A stretch of 64,000 nt of DNA. Origin: Spongiibacter pelagi. Lineage in GTDB: Bacteria; Pseudomonadota; Gammaproteobacteria; Pseudomonadales; Spongiibacteraceae. Positions 28,236-38,735 of the stretch are shown here, piece by piece. The first letter of the stretch is position 1; every line of letters begins with the position of its first letter. The stretch lies in the NCBI RefSeq assembly GCF_014705705.1, contig NZ_JACXLD010000005.1, forward strand, positions 1 to 64,000, written 5' to 3'. Below the pieces are notes generated by a model. The model had not been told where the DNA came from. It was given only the letters and a program-made list of their open reading frames with translations, and searched no databases. A program made the position numbers and the translations under genes.

Positions 28236-31200
28236 ATGCCAAAAAGAACTGATATTAAATCCATTCTGATTCTTGGTGCTGGCCCGATTGTTATCGGTCA
28301 GGCCTGTGAATTTGACTACTCTGGTGCGCAGGCGTGTAAGGCGCTGAAGGAAGAGGGTTACCGGGTTATTCTGGTTAACTCCAACCCCGCCACCATCATG
28401 ACCGACCCGGCCATGGCCGATGCCACTTATATTGAGCCGGTGGTATGGCAGACTGTTGCCAAAATTATTGAGAAAGAGCGCCCCGATGCCTTGCTGCCGA
28501 CCATGGGTGGCCAGACCGCACTGAACTGTGCGTTGGATCTGGATCGCGAAGGCGTGTTGGCTGAGTTCGGCGTAGAGATGATCGGCGCCACCAAAGATGC
28601 GATCGACATGGCAGAAGATCGCCAGTTGTTCGACAAGGCCATGAAGCGCATCGGTTTGGAAACTCCGCGTGCGGCCATTGCTCACAGCATGGAAGAAGCC
28701 CTGCAAGTGCTGGACAGCATCGGCTTCCCAGCGATTATCCGTCCTTCTTTTACTATGGGCGGTTCCGGCGGTGGTATTGCCTATAACAAAGAAGAGTTCA
28801 TTGAAATCTGTACTCGCGGTCTGGATTTGTCTCCGACCAATGAGCTGCTGATCGACGAAAGTTTGATTGGCTGGAAAGAGTACGAGATGGAGGTGGTGCG
28901 CGACCGCAACGACAACTGCATCATCATCTGTTCGATTGAAAACTTTGATGCCATGGGCGTGCACACAGGTGACTCGATCACCGTCGCGCCAGCGCAGACC
29001 CTGACCGATAAAGAATATCAAATCATGCGTGACGCCTCTTGCGCGGTACTGCGTGAGATTGGTGTGGAAACCGGCGGCTCCAACGTGCAATTCGGTATGA
29101 ATCCGGAAGACGGCCGTCTGGTGGTTATCGAGATGAACCCTCGCGTGTCTCGTTCTTCGGCTCTGGCGTCTAAAGCGACTGGCTTCCCGATTGCTAAGGT
29201 GGCGGCCAAGCTGGCGGTGGGTTACACCCTCGACGAGCTGCAAAACGATATTACCGGCGGTGCGACTCCGGCTTCTTTCGAGCCCAGCATCGACTACGTG
29301 GTTACCAAGGTGCCGCGTTTTACCTTTGAAAAATTTGGTGACGCGCCCTCGCGCCTGCACACCCAGATGAAATCTGTGGGTGAGGTTATGGCGATTGGCC
29401 GTACCTTCCAAGAGTCTTTGCAGAAAGCCCTGCGTGGACTGGAAGTGGGCTCGGCAGGTTTTGAACACAAGATTGATACCGACCGCGATGATGCCAGCGA
29501 CATTCTAATTGCCGAGCTGACTAACCCCGGTGCGGATCGTATTTGGTACATCGGTGACGCTTTCCGCAGTGGCATGAGCGTGCAGGAAGTCTACGAGCAC
29601 TCCGGCGTTGATCCCTGGTTCCTGGTGCAGATTGAAGACATTATCAAAACCGAGAACTCGCTGAAGTCGCTGACCCTGACTGAAATCGACCGCGATATGA
29701 TGTGGCGTTTGAAGCGTAAAGGCTTCTCCGATCAGCGCTTGGCGGTGCTGTTGGCTGTTAGCGAGCGCCAATTGCGTTCGCGCCGTCATCAGCTTGGTAT
29801 TCACCCGGTTTACAAGCGCGTTGATACCTGTGCGGCGGAATTCTCAACGTCTACTGCCTATATGTACTCCACCTATGAGGAAGAGTGCGAGGCGCAGCCG
29901 TCCGATAAAGAAAAAATTCTGGTTATCGGTGGTGGCCCCAACCGTATCGGCCAAGGTATCGAATTCGACTACTGCTGTGTGCACGCGGCACTGGCGATGC
30001 GCGAAGACGGTTATGAAACCATTATGGTCAACTGTAACCCGGAAACCGTATCCACCGATTACGACACTTCCGACCGCCTCTATTTTGAGCCGGTAACGCT
30101 GGAAGACGTGTTGGAAATTGTGGCCAAGGAAAAACCCAAGGGCGTTATTGTGCAGTTTGGTGGTCAAACCCCGCTGAAACTGGCGCGTGATCTTGAAGCT
30201 GCCGGTGTGCCAATTATTGGTACCAGCCCAGAAGCGATTGACCGTGCGGAAGACCGCGAGCGCTTCCAGCAAATGATTCAGCGTTTGAATCTGAAGCAGC
30301 CGCCGAATACTACCGTGCGTTCTGAAGAAGCAGCTATCGCAGCGGCCAATAAAATTGGTTATCCGCTGGTGGTGCGTCCTTCTTATGTACTGGGCGGCCG
30401 CGCAATGGAAATCGTTTACAAGGAAGAAGAGCTGCAGCGCTATATGCGTGAAGCGGTGAAAGTATCGAATGAATCGCCGGTACTGTTGGATCACTTCCTG
30501 AATGCGGCGGTAGAAGTTGACTTGGATGCCGTGTCTGACGGTAAAGACGTTGTTATCGGCGCGATCATGCAGCATATCGAACAAGCGGGTGTTCACTCCG
30601 GTGACTCGGCCTGTTCGCTGCCGCCTTACTCGCTGGATGAAGCAACTCAAAATGAAATGCGCGAAATGGTTAAGCGCATGGCGCTGGAGTTGGGTGTAAA
30701 CGGCCTGATGAACGTGCAGCTTGCGGTGCAAGATGGCGAGGTTTATGTGATCGAGGTGAACCCTCGCGCATCGCGTACCGTGCCCTTTGTTTCTAAGTGT
30801 ATTGGTGTGTCGCTAGCTAAAGTGGCGGCCCGCTGTATGGCCGGTGTTTCACTGGTTGAGCAGGGCTTTACCGAAGAGAAAATCCCCAAGTATTACGCGG
30901 TGAAAGAAGCGGTATTCCCCTTCAATAAATTCCCCGGTGTTGACCCGATCCTCGGCCCAGAAATGAAATCTACCGGTGAGGTAATGGGCTTGGGTGAAAC
31001 CTTTGCTGAAGCCTTTGCTAAAGCGGCGCGTGGTGCGGGTGAGGTATTCCCAGCGTCGGGCAAGGCCTTTATCAGTGTGCGTGATCCCGACAAGAGCGGT
31101 GTTGTCGATGTGGCTAGCCGTCTGGTTGCTCAGGGTTTTGAACTGTGTGCCACCCGTGGTACCCACAAGATTCTGGAAGAAGCCGGCCTGAGCTGCCAGC

Positions 31201-31457
31201 GCGTAAACAAAGTGCTGGAAGGTCGTCCGCATATTGTCGATATGGTTAAAAACGGCGATATCGATTTGATTGTGAATACCACTGAGGGCAAGCAAGCGAT
31301 TGCGGATTCCTCGTTGATTCGTCGCACGGCTTTGGCTAATAAAGTGAGCTACACCACGACACTGGCCGGTGCCGAAGCCATTTGTATGGCGCTGGAATTC
31401 GGCGAAGAGAAGCAAGTGCGCCGTCTGCAAGATGTGCATCAGGAGTTGGTAGGATGA
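28236..31457 (+). CDS. carB: Carbamoyl-phosphate synthase large subunit
   Basis: Makes carbamoyl phosphate from bicarbonate, ammonia and two ATP. 1073 aa, the E. coli length. It has the internal duplication expected of Car[20 protein letters not shown] near residue 11 and [19 protein letters not shown] near 560 open the two halves, each with an ATP-grasp domain ([21 protein letters not shown] and [13 protein letters not shown]). The C-terminal 140 residues form the MGS-like allosteric domain. The stop overlaps the greA start (ATGA). Confidence 0.99.
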   Translation: MPKRTDIKSILILGAGPIVIGQACEFDYSGAQACKALKEEGYRVILVNSNPATIMTDPAMADATYIEPVVWQTVAKIIEKERPDALLPTMGGQTALNCALDLDREGVLAEFGVEMIGATKDAIDMAEDRQLFDKAMKRIGLETPRAAIAHSMEEALQVLDSIGFPAIIRPSFTMGGSGGGIAYNKEEFIEICTRGLDLSPTNELLIDESLIGWKEYEMEVVRDRNDNCIIICSIENFDAMGVHTGDSITVAPAQTLTDKEYQIMRDASCAVLREIGVETGGSNVQFGMNPEDGRLVVIEMNPRVSRSSALASKATGFPIAKVAAKLAVGYTLDELQNDITGGATPASFEPSIDYVVTKVPRFTFEKFGDAPSRLHTQMKSVGEVMAIGRTFQESLQKALRGLEVGSAGFEHKIDTDRDDASDILIAELTNPGADRIWYIGDAFRSGMSVQEVYEHSGVDPWFLVQIEDIIKTENSLKSLTLTEIDRDMMWRLKRKGFSDQRLAVLLAVSERQLRSRRHQLGIHPVYKRVDTCAAEFSTSTAYMYSTYEEECEAQPSDKEKILVIGGGPNRIGQGIEFDYCCVHAALAMREDGYETIMVNCNPETVSTDYDTSDRLYFEPVTLEDVLEIVAKEKPKGVIVQFGGQTPLKLARDLEAAGVPIIGTSPEAIDRAEDRERFQQMIQRLNLKQPPNTTVRSEEAAIAAANKIGYPLVVRPSYVLGGRAMEIVYKEEELQRYMREAVKVSNESPVLLDHFLNAAVEVDLDAVSDGKDVVIGAIMQHIEQAGVHSGDSACSLPPYSLDEATQNEMREMVKRMALELGVNGLMNVQLAVQDGEVYVIEVNPRASRTVPFVSKCIGVSLAKVAARCMAGVSLVEQGFTEEKIPKYYAVKEAVFPFNKFPGVDPILGPEMKSTGEVMGLGETFAEAFAKAARGAGEVFPASGKAFISVRDPDKSGVVDVASRLVAQGFELCATRGTHKILEEAGLSCQRVNKVLEGRPHIVDMVKNGDIDLIVNTTEGKQAIADSSLIRRTALANKVSYTTTLAGAEAICMALEFGEEKQVRRLQDVHQELVG

Positions 31458-31936
31458 GTCAGGTTCCTATGACCGTCGCGGGCGAAAAAGCCCTGCGCGA
31501 TGAATTGAAGCAATTAAAATCGGTAGATCGCCCGCGCATTGTGCAGGCGATTGCGGAGGCGCGTGAGCATGGTGATCTGAAAGAAAATGCGGAATACCAT
31601 GCGGCGCGTGAGCAGCAGGGGTTTTGTGAAGGCCGGATTCAGGAAATCGAAGCCAAGCTGTCCAATGTGCGGGTGATTGATATCACTCAGATTCCCTGTT
31701 CAGGCAAAGTGATTTTTGGCACAACCGTGACCTTGATCAATTGCGAAACCGATGAAGAAGTGACCTACCGCATTGTTGGCGAAGATGAAGCCAATGTGAA
31801 GGCGGGCAAGATTTCGGTGACCTCGCCGATTGCGCGTGCTTTGATCGGTAAGGAAGAGGGTGATGTGGCTTTGGTTACTGCGCCCGGTGGCAATATTGAG
31901 TACGAAATCGACCAAGTACAGCACTTGGCCGAGTAA
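31454..31936 (+). CDS. greA: Transcription elongation factor GreA
   Basis: Stimulates RNA cleavage by backtracked RNA polymerase. The ATG at 31454 overlaps the carB stop, giving 160 aa. The N-terminal coiled-coil ([20 protein letters not shown]) has the conserved tip acidic residues in [19 protein letters not shown]. The C-terminal FKBP-like domain ends [14 protein letters not shown]. The carAB-greA order is the same as in pseudomonads. Confidence 0.98.
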   Translation: MSQVPMTVAGEKALRDELKQLKSVDRPRIVQAIAEAREHGDLKENAEYHAAREQQGFCEGRIQEIEAKLSNVRVIDITQIPCSGKVIFGTTVTLINCETDEEVTYRIVGEDEANVKAGKISVTSPIARALIGKEEGDVALVTAPGGNIEYEIDQVQHLAE

Positions 31937-31953
31937 GTTTAGTTGGTGAACGG

Positions 31954-31984
31954 ATTTGCAGCGCTTAGATTGGGCGCTGCAAAT
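31954..31984. terminator. Perfect 11-bp hairpin between greA and yhbY
   Basis: ATTTGCAGCGC (31954-31964) pairs perfectly with GCGCTGCAAAT (31974-31984) across a 9-nt loop between convergent genes. It includes the last codons and stop of yhbY. There is no long T run on either side, so termination strength is uncertain. Confidence 0.6.
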
Positions 31985-32276
31985 TTGAAAGGCGCGGATT
32001 GGGCTTTTTGGCGGGGCGGTAAATCAAGGCAATTTTGCCAATGGCCTGAACCAGCGCCGCTTCGCGTGCGGCGCACATTTCTTCAATCAGCTCGCGCCGT
32101 TCTTCGGGTTCGGCAACATTCACTTTCACTTTAATTAATTCGTGATCGTTCAAGGCGCGTTCCACTTCCAAATCCACGGCTTCTGAATAGCCTTTGTCGC
32201 CAATCATCACTACTGGGTTTAGCCGATGGCCGATGCTGCGAAGGTGTTTTTTGTCACTGGCGCTAAGAGGATTCAT
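31965..32276 (-). CDS. yhbY: YhbY-type RNA-binding protein
   Basis: A 103-aa single CRM-domain protein. The opening LSASDKKHLRSIGHRLNPVVMIGDKG carries the GxxG-type RNA-binding loop, followed by EVERALNDHELIKVKV and the KIALIYRP ending before a short tail. In E. coli YhbY binds pre-50S particles. It is divergent from rlmE across 105 nt, the same pairing as in E. coli and Pseudomonas. Confidence 0.95.
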   Translation of the reverse strand: MNPLSASDKKHLRSIGHRLNPVVMIGDKGYSEAVDLEVERALNDHELIKVKVNVAEPEERRELIEEMCAAREAALVQAIGKIALIYRPAKKPNPRLSNLQRPI

Positions 32277-32381
32277 GCTGGTGGTCTATCTGGTGAAAAG
32301 GGCGCTATTGTACGGTAAAGGTATACTGGTCGGAAGTCGGAGTTCGGACTCTGTCCGTAAATAAAAAGAGGGTTCTTCACA

Positions 32382-33005
32382 ATGGCTAAACGTTCAGCCT
32401 CTAGCGGCGCTTGGTTGCGTGAACATTTTGATGACCACTATGTCAAATTGGCGCAAAAGCACGGTTACCGTTCTCGCGCTTGTTTTAAGTTATTGGAAAT
32501 ACAGGAAAAAGACCGCCTGATTAAACCCGGTATGTGCGTGGTTGATCTGGGCGCGGCCCCCGGTGGCTGGTCTCAGGTGGCGGTAGATTTGGTGGGGCAT
32601 CACGGCCGCGTGCTGGCGTCGGACATTTTACCGATGGATTCCCTGGCTGGCGTCGAGTTCGTGCAGGGCGATTTCACAGAGGACAGTGTGTTTCAGCAAT
32701 TGCTGGATTTGCTTGGTGATCAACGCGCTGACCTTGTAATTTCGGATATGGCCCCCAATATGAGTGGGATGCGGGATGTCGATCAGCCCAAATCCATGTA
32801 TCTGTGTGAGTTGGCCTTGGATATGGCGGTGCAGGTCTTACGCCCCGGTGGCGATTTTGTCGCCAAGGTGTTTCAGGGGGAGGGCTTTGATGAGTTCTTT
32901 CGCGAATTGCGCTCACATTTCGACAAAATCGTGACCCGTAAGCCGGCGGCATCACGGCCACGCTCCCGCGAGGTGTATTTGGTGGGTCGCGGTTTTAAGG
33001 GTTGA
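32382..33005 (+). CDS. rlmE: 23S rRNA (uridine-2552-2'-O) methyltransferase
   Basis: FtsJ/RrmJ-family methyltransferase, 207 aa, that modifies U2552 in the ribosomal A loop during late 50S assembly. Seen: basic N-terminus with [18 protein letters not shown] (catalytic Lys), SAM motif [24 protein letters not shown] with the catalytic Asp, and [13 protein letters not shown] with the catalytic Lys. It is upstream of ftsH as in E. coli, but separated here by 135 nt with a hairpin. Confidence 0.98.
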   Translation: MAKRSASSGAWLREHFDDHYVKLAQKHGYRSRACFKLLEIQEKDRLIKPGMCVVDLGAAPGGWSQVAVDLVGHHGRVLASDILPMDSLAGVEFVQGDFTEDSVFQQLLDLLGDQRADLVISDMAPNMSGMRDVDQPKSMYLCELALDMAVQVLRPGGDFVAKVFQGEGFDEFFRELRSHFDKIVTRKPAASRPRSREVYLVGRGFKG

Positions 33006-33050
33006 TGGACAAATTTTAGGGCGTTTGTCAGTTAGATTGACGGCGCCGCC

Positions 33051-33082
33051 AAAGTCCGGTTTTCATGGAGGGCCGGGACTTT
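33051..33082 (+). terminator. Hairpin between rlmE and ftsH
   Basis: AAAGTCCGG (33051-33059) can pair with CCGGGACTTT (33073-33082), leaving one bulged G. No T run follows. It could reduce read-through from rlmE into ftsH or serve as an RNA stability element. Confidence 0.45.
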
Positions 33083-33140
33083 CTATAGTAGAGTATTCGG
33101 TCGATAACACAGGCTGTGGATAGCCGGAAGAGGACTGGTT

Positions 33141-35090
33141 TTGAACGATATGGCAAAAAATTTACTGTTGTGGCTGGTCATTGCCGCCGTCCTGTTGACG
33201 GTCTTCAATAATTTCAGCGTACAGTCACCAACAGAACAGCTTAATTACTCCCAGTTCATCACGGAAGTGCAGTCCGAGCGCGTGCGCAAGGTTGTGATTG
33301 ACGGCTTGGTGATCAGTGGTGAGCGAGTAGATAGCTCGCGCTTTGAAACCGTGCGTCCTTTGTTGGATGACCCCAAGCTGATTGATGATCTTCTGCAGCA
33401 CAATGTGGTGGTGGAAGGTACCAAGCCTGAGCGTCAAAGCCTGTGGACACAGTTGCTGGTTGCCAGTTTCCCCATTCTGATTATTCTCGCCATCTTTATG
33501 TTCTTTATGCGCCAGATGCAGGGCGGTGTAGGCGGTGGCAAGGGCGGGCCAATGGCGTTTGGCAAAAGCAAGGCGCGCCTGCTCAGTGAAGATCAAATTA
33601 AGACAACCTTTGCCGATGTGGCTGGTGTCGATGAAGCCAAAGAAGATGTGCAAGAGCTGGTAGAGTTCCTGCGCGATCCAGGTAAATTCCAACGTCTTGG
33701 TGGTCGTATTCCTCGCGGTGTGTTGATGGTGGGCCCGCCGGGTACCGGTAAAACGCTGCTGGCAAAAGCCATTGCCGGTGAGGCCAAGGTGCCGTTCTTC
33801 TCAATCTCCGGTTCTGACTTTGTTGAGATGTTTGTTGGTGTGGGTGCGTCCCGTGTGCGCGATATGTTCGAGCAAGCCAAGAAGCAGGCGCCCTGTATTA
33901 TCTTTATCGACGAAATCGATGCGGTGGGTCGCCACCGTGGTGCCGGTATGGGCGGCGGTCACGATGAGCGTGAGCAAACCCTGAACCAGTTGCTGGTTGA
34001 AATGGATGGTTTTGAAGTCAATGATGGCGTAATTGTAATTGCCGCCACCAACCGTCCCGATGTGCTTGATCCCGCGCTGCTGCGTCCCGGTCGTTTCGAC
34101 CGCCAAGTGGTGGTGGGCTTGCCGGATATTCGCGGTCGCGAACAGATTTTGAAAGTGCATATGCGCAAGCTGCCGGTCACCGATGATGTTGATCCCGCAA
34201 TTATTGCGCGCGGTACGCCCGGTTTCTCCGGGGCGGATCTGGCCAACCTTGCCAATGAGGCGGCGCTGTTTGCGGCGCGGGCTAATTTGCGTTTGGTTAG
34301 CATGGAGCAGTTCGATTTAGCCAAAGACAAAATCATGATGGGCGCTGAGCGCAAATCTATGGTGATGTCTGAGAAAGAAAAGCTGAATACCGCCTACCAT
34401 GAAGCGGGTCACGCGATTGTTGGGCGCATCGTGCCTGAGCATGATCCGGTGTATAAGGTCAGTATTATTCCCCGCGGTCGTGCGCTGGGTGTGACCATGT
34501 TCTTGCCAGAGGAAGATCGCTACAGCCTGAGTCGCCGTCATATCACTAGCCAGATTTGTTCGCTGTTTGGCGGCCGTATTGCGGAAGAAATGACGTTGGG
34601 TGCGGACGGCGTAACGACTGGTGCCTCTAACGATATTCAGCGCGCTACTGATATTGCGCGCAAGATGGTGACGAAGTGGGGCTTGTCGGAAAAGCTCGGC
34701 CCGCTGATGTATGACGATGCTGAGGAAGAGGTATTCTTAGGTCGCTCTGCGGCGCAGGGTTCTAAATCGCTTTCTGGTGAAACCACGCGTCAGATTGATG
34801 AAGAAGTTCGCCGCATTATTGATGAGTGTTACGGCACCGCTAAATCCATTCTTGAAGAGCATCGCGGCAAGCTGGATATGATGGCGGATGCCCTGATGAT
34901 GTATGAAACCATTGATGCCCATCAAATCGATGACATCATGGAAGGTCGCAAACCGCGTCCACCTTCAGGTTGGGATGATAATCATCGCAGCGGCGGTTCC
35001 GGCCAGCGCGCTGAAGCCAAGGACGAGCCAAAACCCAATCAGGACAAGCGCCCTGATGACCCGTTTGTCGATTCGGTTTCCGATCACTAA
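33141..35090 (+). CDS. ftsH: ATP-dependent zinc metalloprotease FtsH
   Basis: Membrane-anchored AAA+ protease that degrades membrane proteins and regulators such as RpoH and LpxC in E. coli. The TTG at 33141 has AAGAGGA 6 nt upstream and gives [11 protein letters not shown]; an ATG at 33150 is possible. 649 aa. Two membrane helices lie near residues 7-24 and 106-127, Walker A GPPGTGKT at 198-205, Walker [12 protein letters not shown], and the zinc motif HEAGH at 420-424. The charged tail is typical. Confidence 0.98.
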   Translation: MNDMAKNLLLWLVIAAVLLTVFNNFSVQSPTEQLNYSQFITEVQSERVRKVVIDGLVISGERVDSSRFETVRPLLDDPKLIDDLLQHNVVVEGTKPERQSLWTQLLVASFPILIILAIFMFFMRQMQGGVGGGKGGPMAFGKSKARLLSEDQIKTTFADVAGVDEAKEDVQELVEFLRDPGKFQRLGGRIPRGVLMVGPPGTGKTLLAKAIAGEAKVPFFSISGSDFVEMFVGVGASRVRDMFEQAKKQAPCIIFIDEIDAVGRHRGAGMGGGHDEREQTLNQLLVEMDGFEVNDGVIVIAATNRPDVLDPALLRPGRFDRQVVVGLPDIRGREQILKVHMRKLPVTDDVDPAIIARGTPGFSGADLANLANEAALFAARANLRLVSMEQFDLAKDKIMMGAERKSMVMSEKEKLNTAYHEAGHAIVGRIVPEHDPVYKVSIIPRGRALGVTMFLPEEDRYSLSRRHITSQICSLFGGRIAEEMTLGADGVTTGASNDIQRATDIARKMVTKWGLSEKLGPLMYDDAEEEVFLGRSAAQGSKSLSGETTRQIDEEVRRIIDECYGTAKSILEEHRGKLDMMADALMMYETIDAHQIDDIMEGRKPRPPSGWDDNHRSGGSGQRAEAKDEPKPNQDKRPDDPFVDSVSDH

Positions 35091-35101
35091 GACTGGCTTC
35101 A

Positions 35102-35974
35102 ATGACAAGCGATTCCTCTTTATCGCCACAGCTACGCTGTGGCGATCGTGTTTTGGATTTAAGTAAGCCGCAAGTTATGGCGGTGCTTAATATCACCCCC
35201 GACTCCTTCTCTGATGGCGGCAGCTTATTTGATGGCCAGTTAAAGCTGGATCAGGTTTTGTCTCGTGCTGAGCAGGCCTTGCTAGATGGCGCAAGCATTC
35301 TGGATGTGGGCGGCGAATCTACGCGGCCGGGTGCGGCTACGGTGTCGCCAGTGCAAGAAGCGGATCGGGTATTGCCGGTGGTCGCCGCGCTGGTCGAGCG
35401 CTTTGATTGTGTGATTTCGGTCGATACCAGTACTCCAGGCATTATTCGTGAATCAGCAAAGTTGGGCGCGGGTTTGATTAATGATGTGCGGGCATTGCAG
35501 CGAGAGGGTGCGTTGGCTGCAGCGGCGGCAAGTTCACTGCCGGTGTGTTTGATGCACATGCGTGGCGAGCCGCAATCGATGCAGCAGAGTCCGCAGTACG
35601 ATTCGCCGCTGGCTGAAGTGAGCGCATTTTTAAAAGAGCGGGTAGCGGCGTGTGCGGCGGTGGGCATTGACCGTTCAAAAATCATTCTCGATCCCGGTTT
35701 TGGTTTCGGTAAAAATTTAGCCCATAACCTCGAGCTGTTTCGGCAGTTACCCCAGTTATGTGATTTGGGCTATCCCTTATTGGTTGGTGTTTCCAGAAAG
35801 TCGATGGTTGGCGCGATTACCGGTCGCGAAGTGGGTCAGCGCATGGCCGGCAGTATTGTGTTGGCGGCGCTGGCGGTTGAGCGTGGCGCCAAGATTATTC
35901 GGGTTCACGATGTGCGTGAAACCGTGGATGCCCTCGCGGTGGTGTCGGCGTTGTCGGCTCAGCCGGTGGAATAA
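35102..35974 (+). CDS. folP: Dihydropteroate synthase
   Basis: Folate synthesis, joining p-aminobenzoate to the pterin pyrophosphate; the sulfonamide target. 290 aa TIM barrel with MAVLNITPDSFSDGG at the N-terminus, ILDVGGESTRPGA, VISVDTS, and IILDPGFGFGKN. It begins 11 nt after the ftsH stop and is followed by glmM after 24 nt, the conserved ftsH-folP-glmM string. Confidence 0.98.
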   Translation: MTSDSSLSPQLRCGDRVLDLSKPQVMAVLNITPDSFSDGGSLFDGQLKLDQVLSRAEQALLDGASILDVGGESTRPGAATVSPVQEADRVLPVVAALVERFDCVISVDTSTPGIIRESAKLGAGLINDVRALQREGALAAAAASSLPVCLMHMRGEPQSMQQSPQYDSPLAEVSAFLKERVAACAAVGIDRSKIILDPGFGFGKNLAHNLELFRQLPQLCDLGYPLLVGVSRKSMVGAITGREVGQRMAGSIVLAALAVERGAKIIRVHDVRETVDALAVVSALSAQPVE

Positions 35975-35998
35975 ATATTTAAAGGATTTTGAGCGGTT

Positions 35999-37333
35999 AT
36001 GAGTAGGAAGTATTTTGGCACTGACGGTATTCGGGGCCGCGTTGGCCAGGGCACTATTACCCCTGAATTTGTACTTCGCCTCGGTTGGGCGGTGGGCAAG
36101 GTCTTTGCCAAGGAAGGACGCAACACGGTTTTAATCGGCAAAGATACGCGAATTTCCGGCTATATGTTTGAGTCTGCGCTTGAGGCGGGCTTAGTTGCTG
36201 CGGGTGTGGATGTGCGTTTATTGGGGCCTATGCCGACACCGGCGATTGCTTATCTGGCGCGAACCTTTAAGGCGCGTGCGGGGGTAGTGATTAGCGCCAG
36301 TCACAACCCTTACTACGATAATGGCATTAAATTCTTCTCTGCGTCGGGCAGCAAATTGCCCGATGAAGTCGAGCTGGAAATTGAGGCTATGCTCGAGCAG
36401 CCAATGACCACAGTGGACTCTGCGTTGCTTGGGCGCGTAAGTCGAATCGACGATGCCGAAGGGCGTTATATCGAATACTGCAAATCCACTTTCCCATCTA
36501 ATTTGAATCTTAATGGCCTTAAATTGGTGGTGGATTGTGCTCACGGCGCGACCTATCACGTTGCGCCGGCGGTGTTTGAGGAGCTTGGTGCCGAGGTGAT
36601 TACCATTGGCGCCAGCCCGAATGGTTTGAATATTAATGCAGAGGCGGGCTCGACTCATCCGGATGCGCTGCGCTGGAAGGTCATGGCTGAGAAAGCCGAT
36701 TTAGGTATCGCCTTTGATGGTGATGGTGATCGGGTATTGTTTGTCGATGCCAATGGTTCGCTGGTGGATGGCGATGAGCTGCTTTACATCATTGCTGCCG
36801 ACCAGCGACTGCGCACCGGTCACTGTGCTGGTGTTGCTGGAACGCTAATGACCAACCTTGGTTTAGAGCGTGCGCTGGAAGAGTTGGAGATCCCTTTTGG
36901 TCGGGCCAAGGTGGGTGATCGCTACGTTAAAGAGCTAATGCAGCAAATGGGCTGGCCGCTGGGTGGCGAAAACTCGGGCCATATTATCTGCTCTGATGTG
37001 AGCACTACCGGCGATGGTATTGTGGCGGCGCTGCAGGTGTTGGCGGCGATGATGGGGCAGGAGCGAAGCCTGCTGGAATTACTGAAAGGCGTGGAAAAAC
37101 TGCCGCAGATTATGGTGAATGTGCGGATTAGTGAAGCGCTGGATTTACAGCATCCAGCGCTGCAGGCCGAGGTTGCCGAGGTCGAGCGTGAATTGAATGG
37201 TCGCGGCCGAGTATTGTTGCGCGCCTCGGGTACTGAGCCGGTAATTCGAGTAATGGTAGAAGGTGATGATGAGCGCGAAGTCAGTCGTCAGTGCGCTCGT
37301 CTGGTAGAGAAGGTGAAATCCCTCGCGCAATAG
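35999..37333 (+). CDS. glmM: Phosphoglucosamine mutase
   Basis: Converts glucosamine-6-P to glucosamine-1-P for UDP-GlcNAc, the precursor of peptidoglycan, LPS and also the polysaccharides made by the locus at the window start. 444 aa. [12 protein letters not shown] is at the N-terminus, the phosphoserine site ISASHNP has Ser101, the Mg site is FDGDGDR, and the sugar and phosphate loops are GGENSGHI and [14 protein letters not shown]. Confidence 0.98.
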   Translation: MSRKYFGTDGIRGRVGQGTITPEFVLRLGWAVGKVFAKEGRNTVLIGKDTRISGYMFESALEAGLVAAGVDVRLLGPMPTPAIAYLARTFKARAGVVISASHNPYYDNGIKFFSASGSKLPDEVELEIEAMLEQPMTTVDSALLGRVSRIDDAEGRYIEYCKSTFPSNLNLNGLKLVVDCAHGATYHVAPAVFEELGAEVITIGASPNGLNINAEAGSTHPDALRWKVMAEKADLGIAFDGDGDRVLFVDANGSLVDGDELLYIIAADQRLRTGHCAGVAGTLMTNLGLERALEELEIPFGRAKVGDRYVKELMQQMGWPLGGENSGHIICSDVSTTGDGIVAALQVLAAMMGQERSLLELLKGVEKLPQIMVNVRISEALDLQHPALQAEVAEVERELNGRGRVLLRASGTEPVIRVMVEGDDEREVSRQCARLVEKVKSLAQ

Positions 37334-37402
37334 CGGAGGTTTCTTGTATAAGTCGATGGGTTTATGTAAGATTGCCGCCCATTTTGCGCTAAGGGAAGTG
37401 GG

Positions 37403-38158
37403 ATGAGACGCAAGCTGGTTGCCGGGAATTGGAAAATGAACGGCACACTCAAGGCCAATGAAGAATTGGTGGCTGGCCTCAGTGCTGAGCTTCCTGCAGG
37501 TTCAAATGTCGATGTGGCGGTATTCCCTCCGGCGATATACCTCTCTCAAGTGATTCATGCTCTGAGCGATTCTCACATAAATGTGGGAGCGCAGAATGTC
37601 TGTGAGCAGGCGGGTTCGGGTGCGTTTACTGGGGAAGTGTCTGCGGAGATGCTGGCTGATATTGGGTGCCGGTTGGTCATTGTCGGTCACTCAGAGCGGC
37701 GTGCAGCCTACGGTGATACCAATGCCTTGGTTGCCGAAAAGGTTGGTGCGGTGCTCGATGCGGGTTTGGTTCCGGTTTTGTGTGTAGGCGAAACGGATGC
37801 CGAGCGCGAAGCGGGTCAAGCTTTTGCGGTAATCGCTGAGCAATTGATGCCAGTGTTGAAGAGTTTGTCGGTTGAGAATCTTCGCCAACTGATTATTGCC
37901 TATGAACCTGTGTGGGCGATTGGTACGGGTAAAACCGCCAGTCCGGCACAGGCTCAGGAAGTGCACGGTTTTATCCGCGCTACCGTGGCGAAAGCTGATG
38001 AGCAGGCGGCTCAGGAAATGCGCCTGTTGTACGGCGGTAGTGTGAAGGCGGCCAATGCGGCCGAGCTTTTTGCCCAGCCTGATATTGATGGTGGGCTTAT
38101 TGGTGGTGCATCTCTCGATGCGCAAGAATTTTCCGCAATTTGCCGAGCGGCGGAGTAA
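37403..38158 (+). CDS. tpiA: Triosephosphate isomerase
   Basis: Interconverts the two triose phosphates in glycolysis. 251 aa. The opening MRRKLVAGNWKMNG supplies Asn and Lys of the active site, the electrophile His96 is in VGHSERR, and the base Glu168 is in AYEPVWAIGTGK. GGSVKAANA binds phosphate. The secG ATG follows its TAA with no gap. Confidence 0.99.
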   Translation: MRRKLVAGNWKMNGTLKANEELVAGLSAELPAGSNVDVAVFPPAIYLSQVIHALSDSHINVGAQNVCEQAGSGAFTGEVSAEMLADIGCRLVIVGHSERRAAYGDTNALVAEKVGAVLDAGLVPVLCVGETDAEREAGQAFAVIAEQLMPVLKSLSVENLRQLIIAYEPVWAIGTGKTASPAQAQEVHGFIRATVAKADEQAAQEMRLLYGGSVKAANAAELFAQPDIDGGLIGGASLDAQEFSAICRAAE

Positions 38159-38527
38159 ATGGAACAGTTAATTTTAGTAGTACATATTTTGGCGGCGCTG
38201 GCCATCATTGGTCTTATCCTGATTCAGCAGGGTAAGGGTGCAGATATGGGTGCTTCTTTTGGAGCGGGCGCATCGCAGACATTGTTTGGTGCAAGCGGTA
38301 GTGGTAATGTGCTGACCCGCGCGACCGCGATCCTGGCAACTGTGTTCTTCTTGACCAGTCTGGCGCTGGCCTTTGTTGCCAAAAACAGCAGCGGCATGTC
38401 TGATGACATTATTGAAGTTCCCGCGCTGGAAGAGAGCCGCGATGTGGCTCCGGTACCTGCAGGTGATTTGCCGGTGGCGCCAAAAAGCAGCATGCCTGCA
38501 AGCGGTAATCAGGAAATTCCTCAATAA
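38159..38527 (+). CDS. secG: Preprotein translocase subunit SecG
   Basis: Small accessory subunit of the SecYEG channel, 122 aa. Two membrane helices: residues about 2-20 (LILVVHILAALAIIGLILIQ) and 52-73, linked by the conserved GKGADMGASFGAGASQTLFG loop. A Pro/Ala-rich, acidic C-terminal tail follows. It directly abuts tpiA and precedes tRNA-Leu, as in pseudomonads. Confidence 0.97.
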   Translation: MEQLILVVHILAALAIIGLILIQQGKGADMGASFGAGASQTLFGASGSGNVLTRATAILATVFFLTSLALAFVAKNSSGMSDDIIEVPALEESRDVAPVPAGDLPVAPKSSMPASGNQEIPQ

Positions 38528-38560
38528 GCTACGGCTGGTACGTGGTTTAAAAAAGTTAAA

Positions 38561-38646
38561 GCCGAAGTGGTGGAATTGGTAGACACGCTATCTTGAGGGG
38601 GTAGTGAGCCTAGCTCGTGCGGGTTCAAGTCCCGCCTTCGGCACCA
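38561..38646 (+). tRNA. tRNA-Leu (anticodon GAG)
   Basis: The acceptor arms GCCGAAG and CTTCGGC pair. The anticodon loop CTTGAGG reads GAG, the long variable arm is that of a class II tRNA, the T loop GGTTCAAGTCC is standard, and CCA is encoded at 38644-38646. It is probably transcribed from secG and ended by the terminator just after. Confidence 0.97.
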
Positions 38647-38650
38647 AGTG

Positions 38651-38685
38651 AAAGGGGTAGTTGCGATGCAGCTACCCCTTTTTTT
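38651..38685 (+). terminator. Strong intrinsic terminator after tRNA-Leu
   Basis: A 14-bp stem (38651-38664 with 38668-38681, one G-U pair) closes on a GAT loop and runs into seven T. It ends the secG/tRNA-Leu transcript. Confidence 0.93.
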
Positions 38686-38735
38686 ATGTCTGGCTTTCGG
38701 CAATGATGTCGCGGTGATTTTTCTGGAGTGGGTTA

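Noticed and set aside
32322..32327. TATACT as -10 box for rlmE
   Set aside because: No acceptable -35 box at the right distance.
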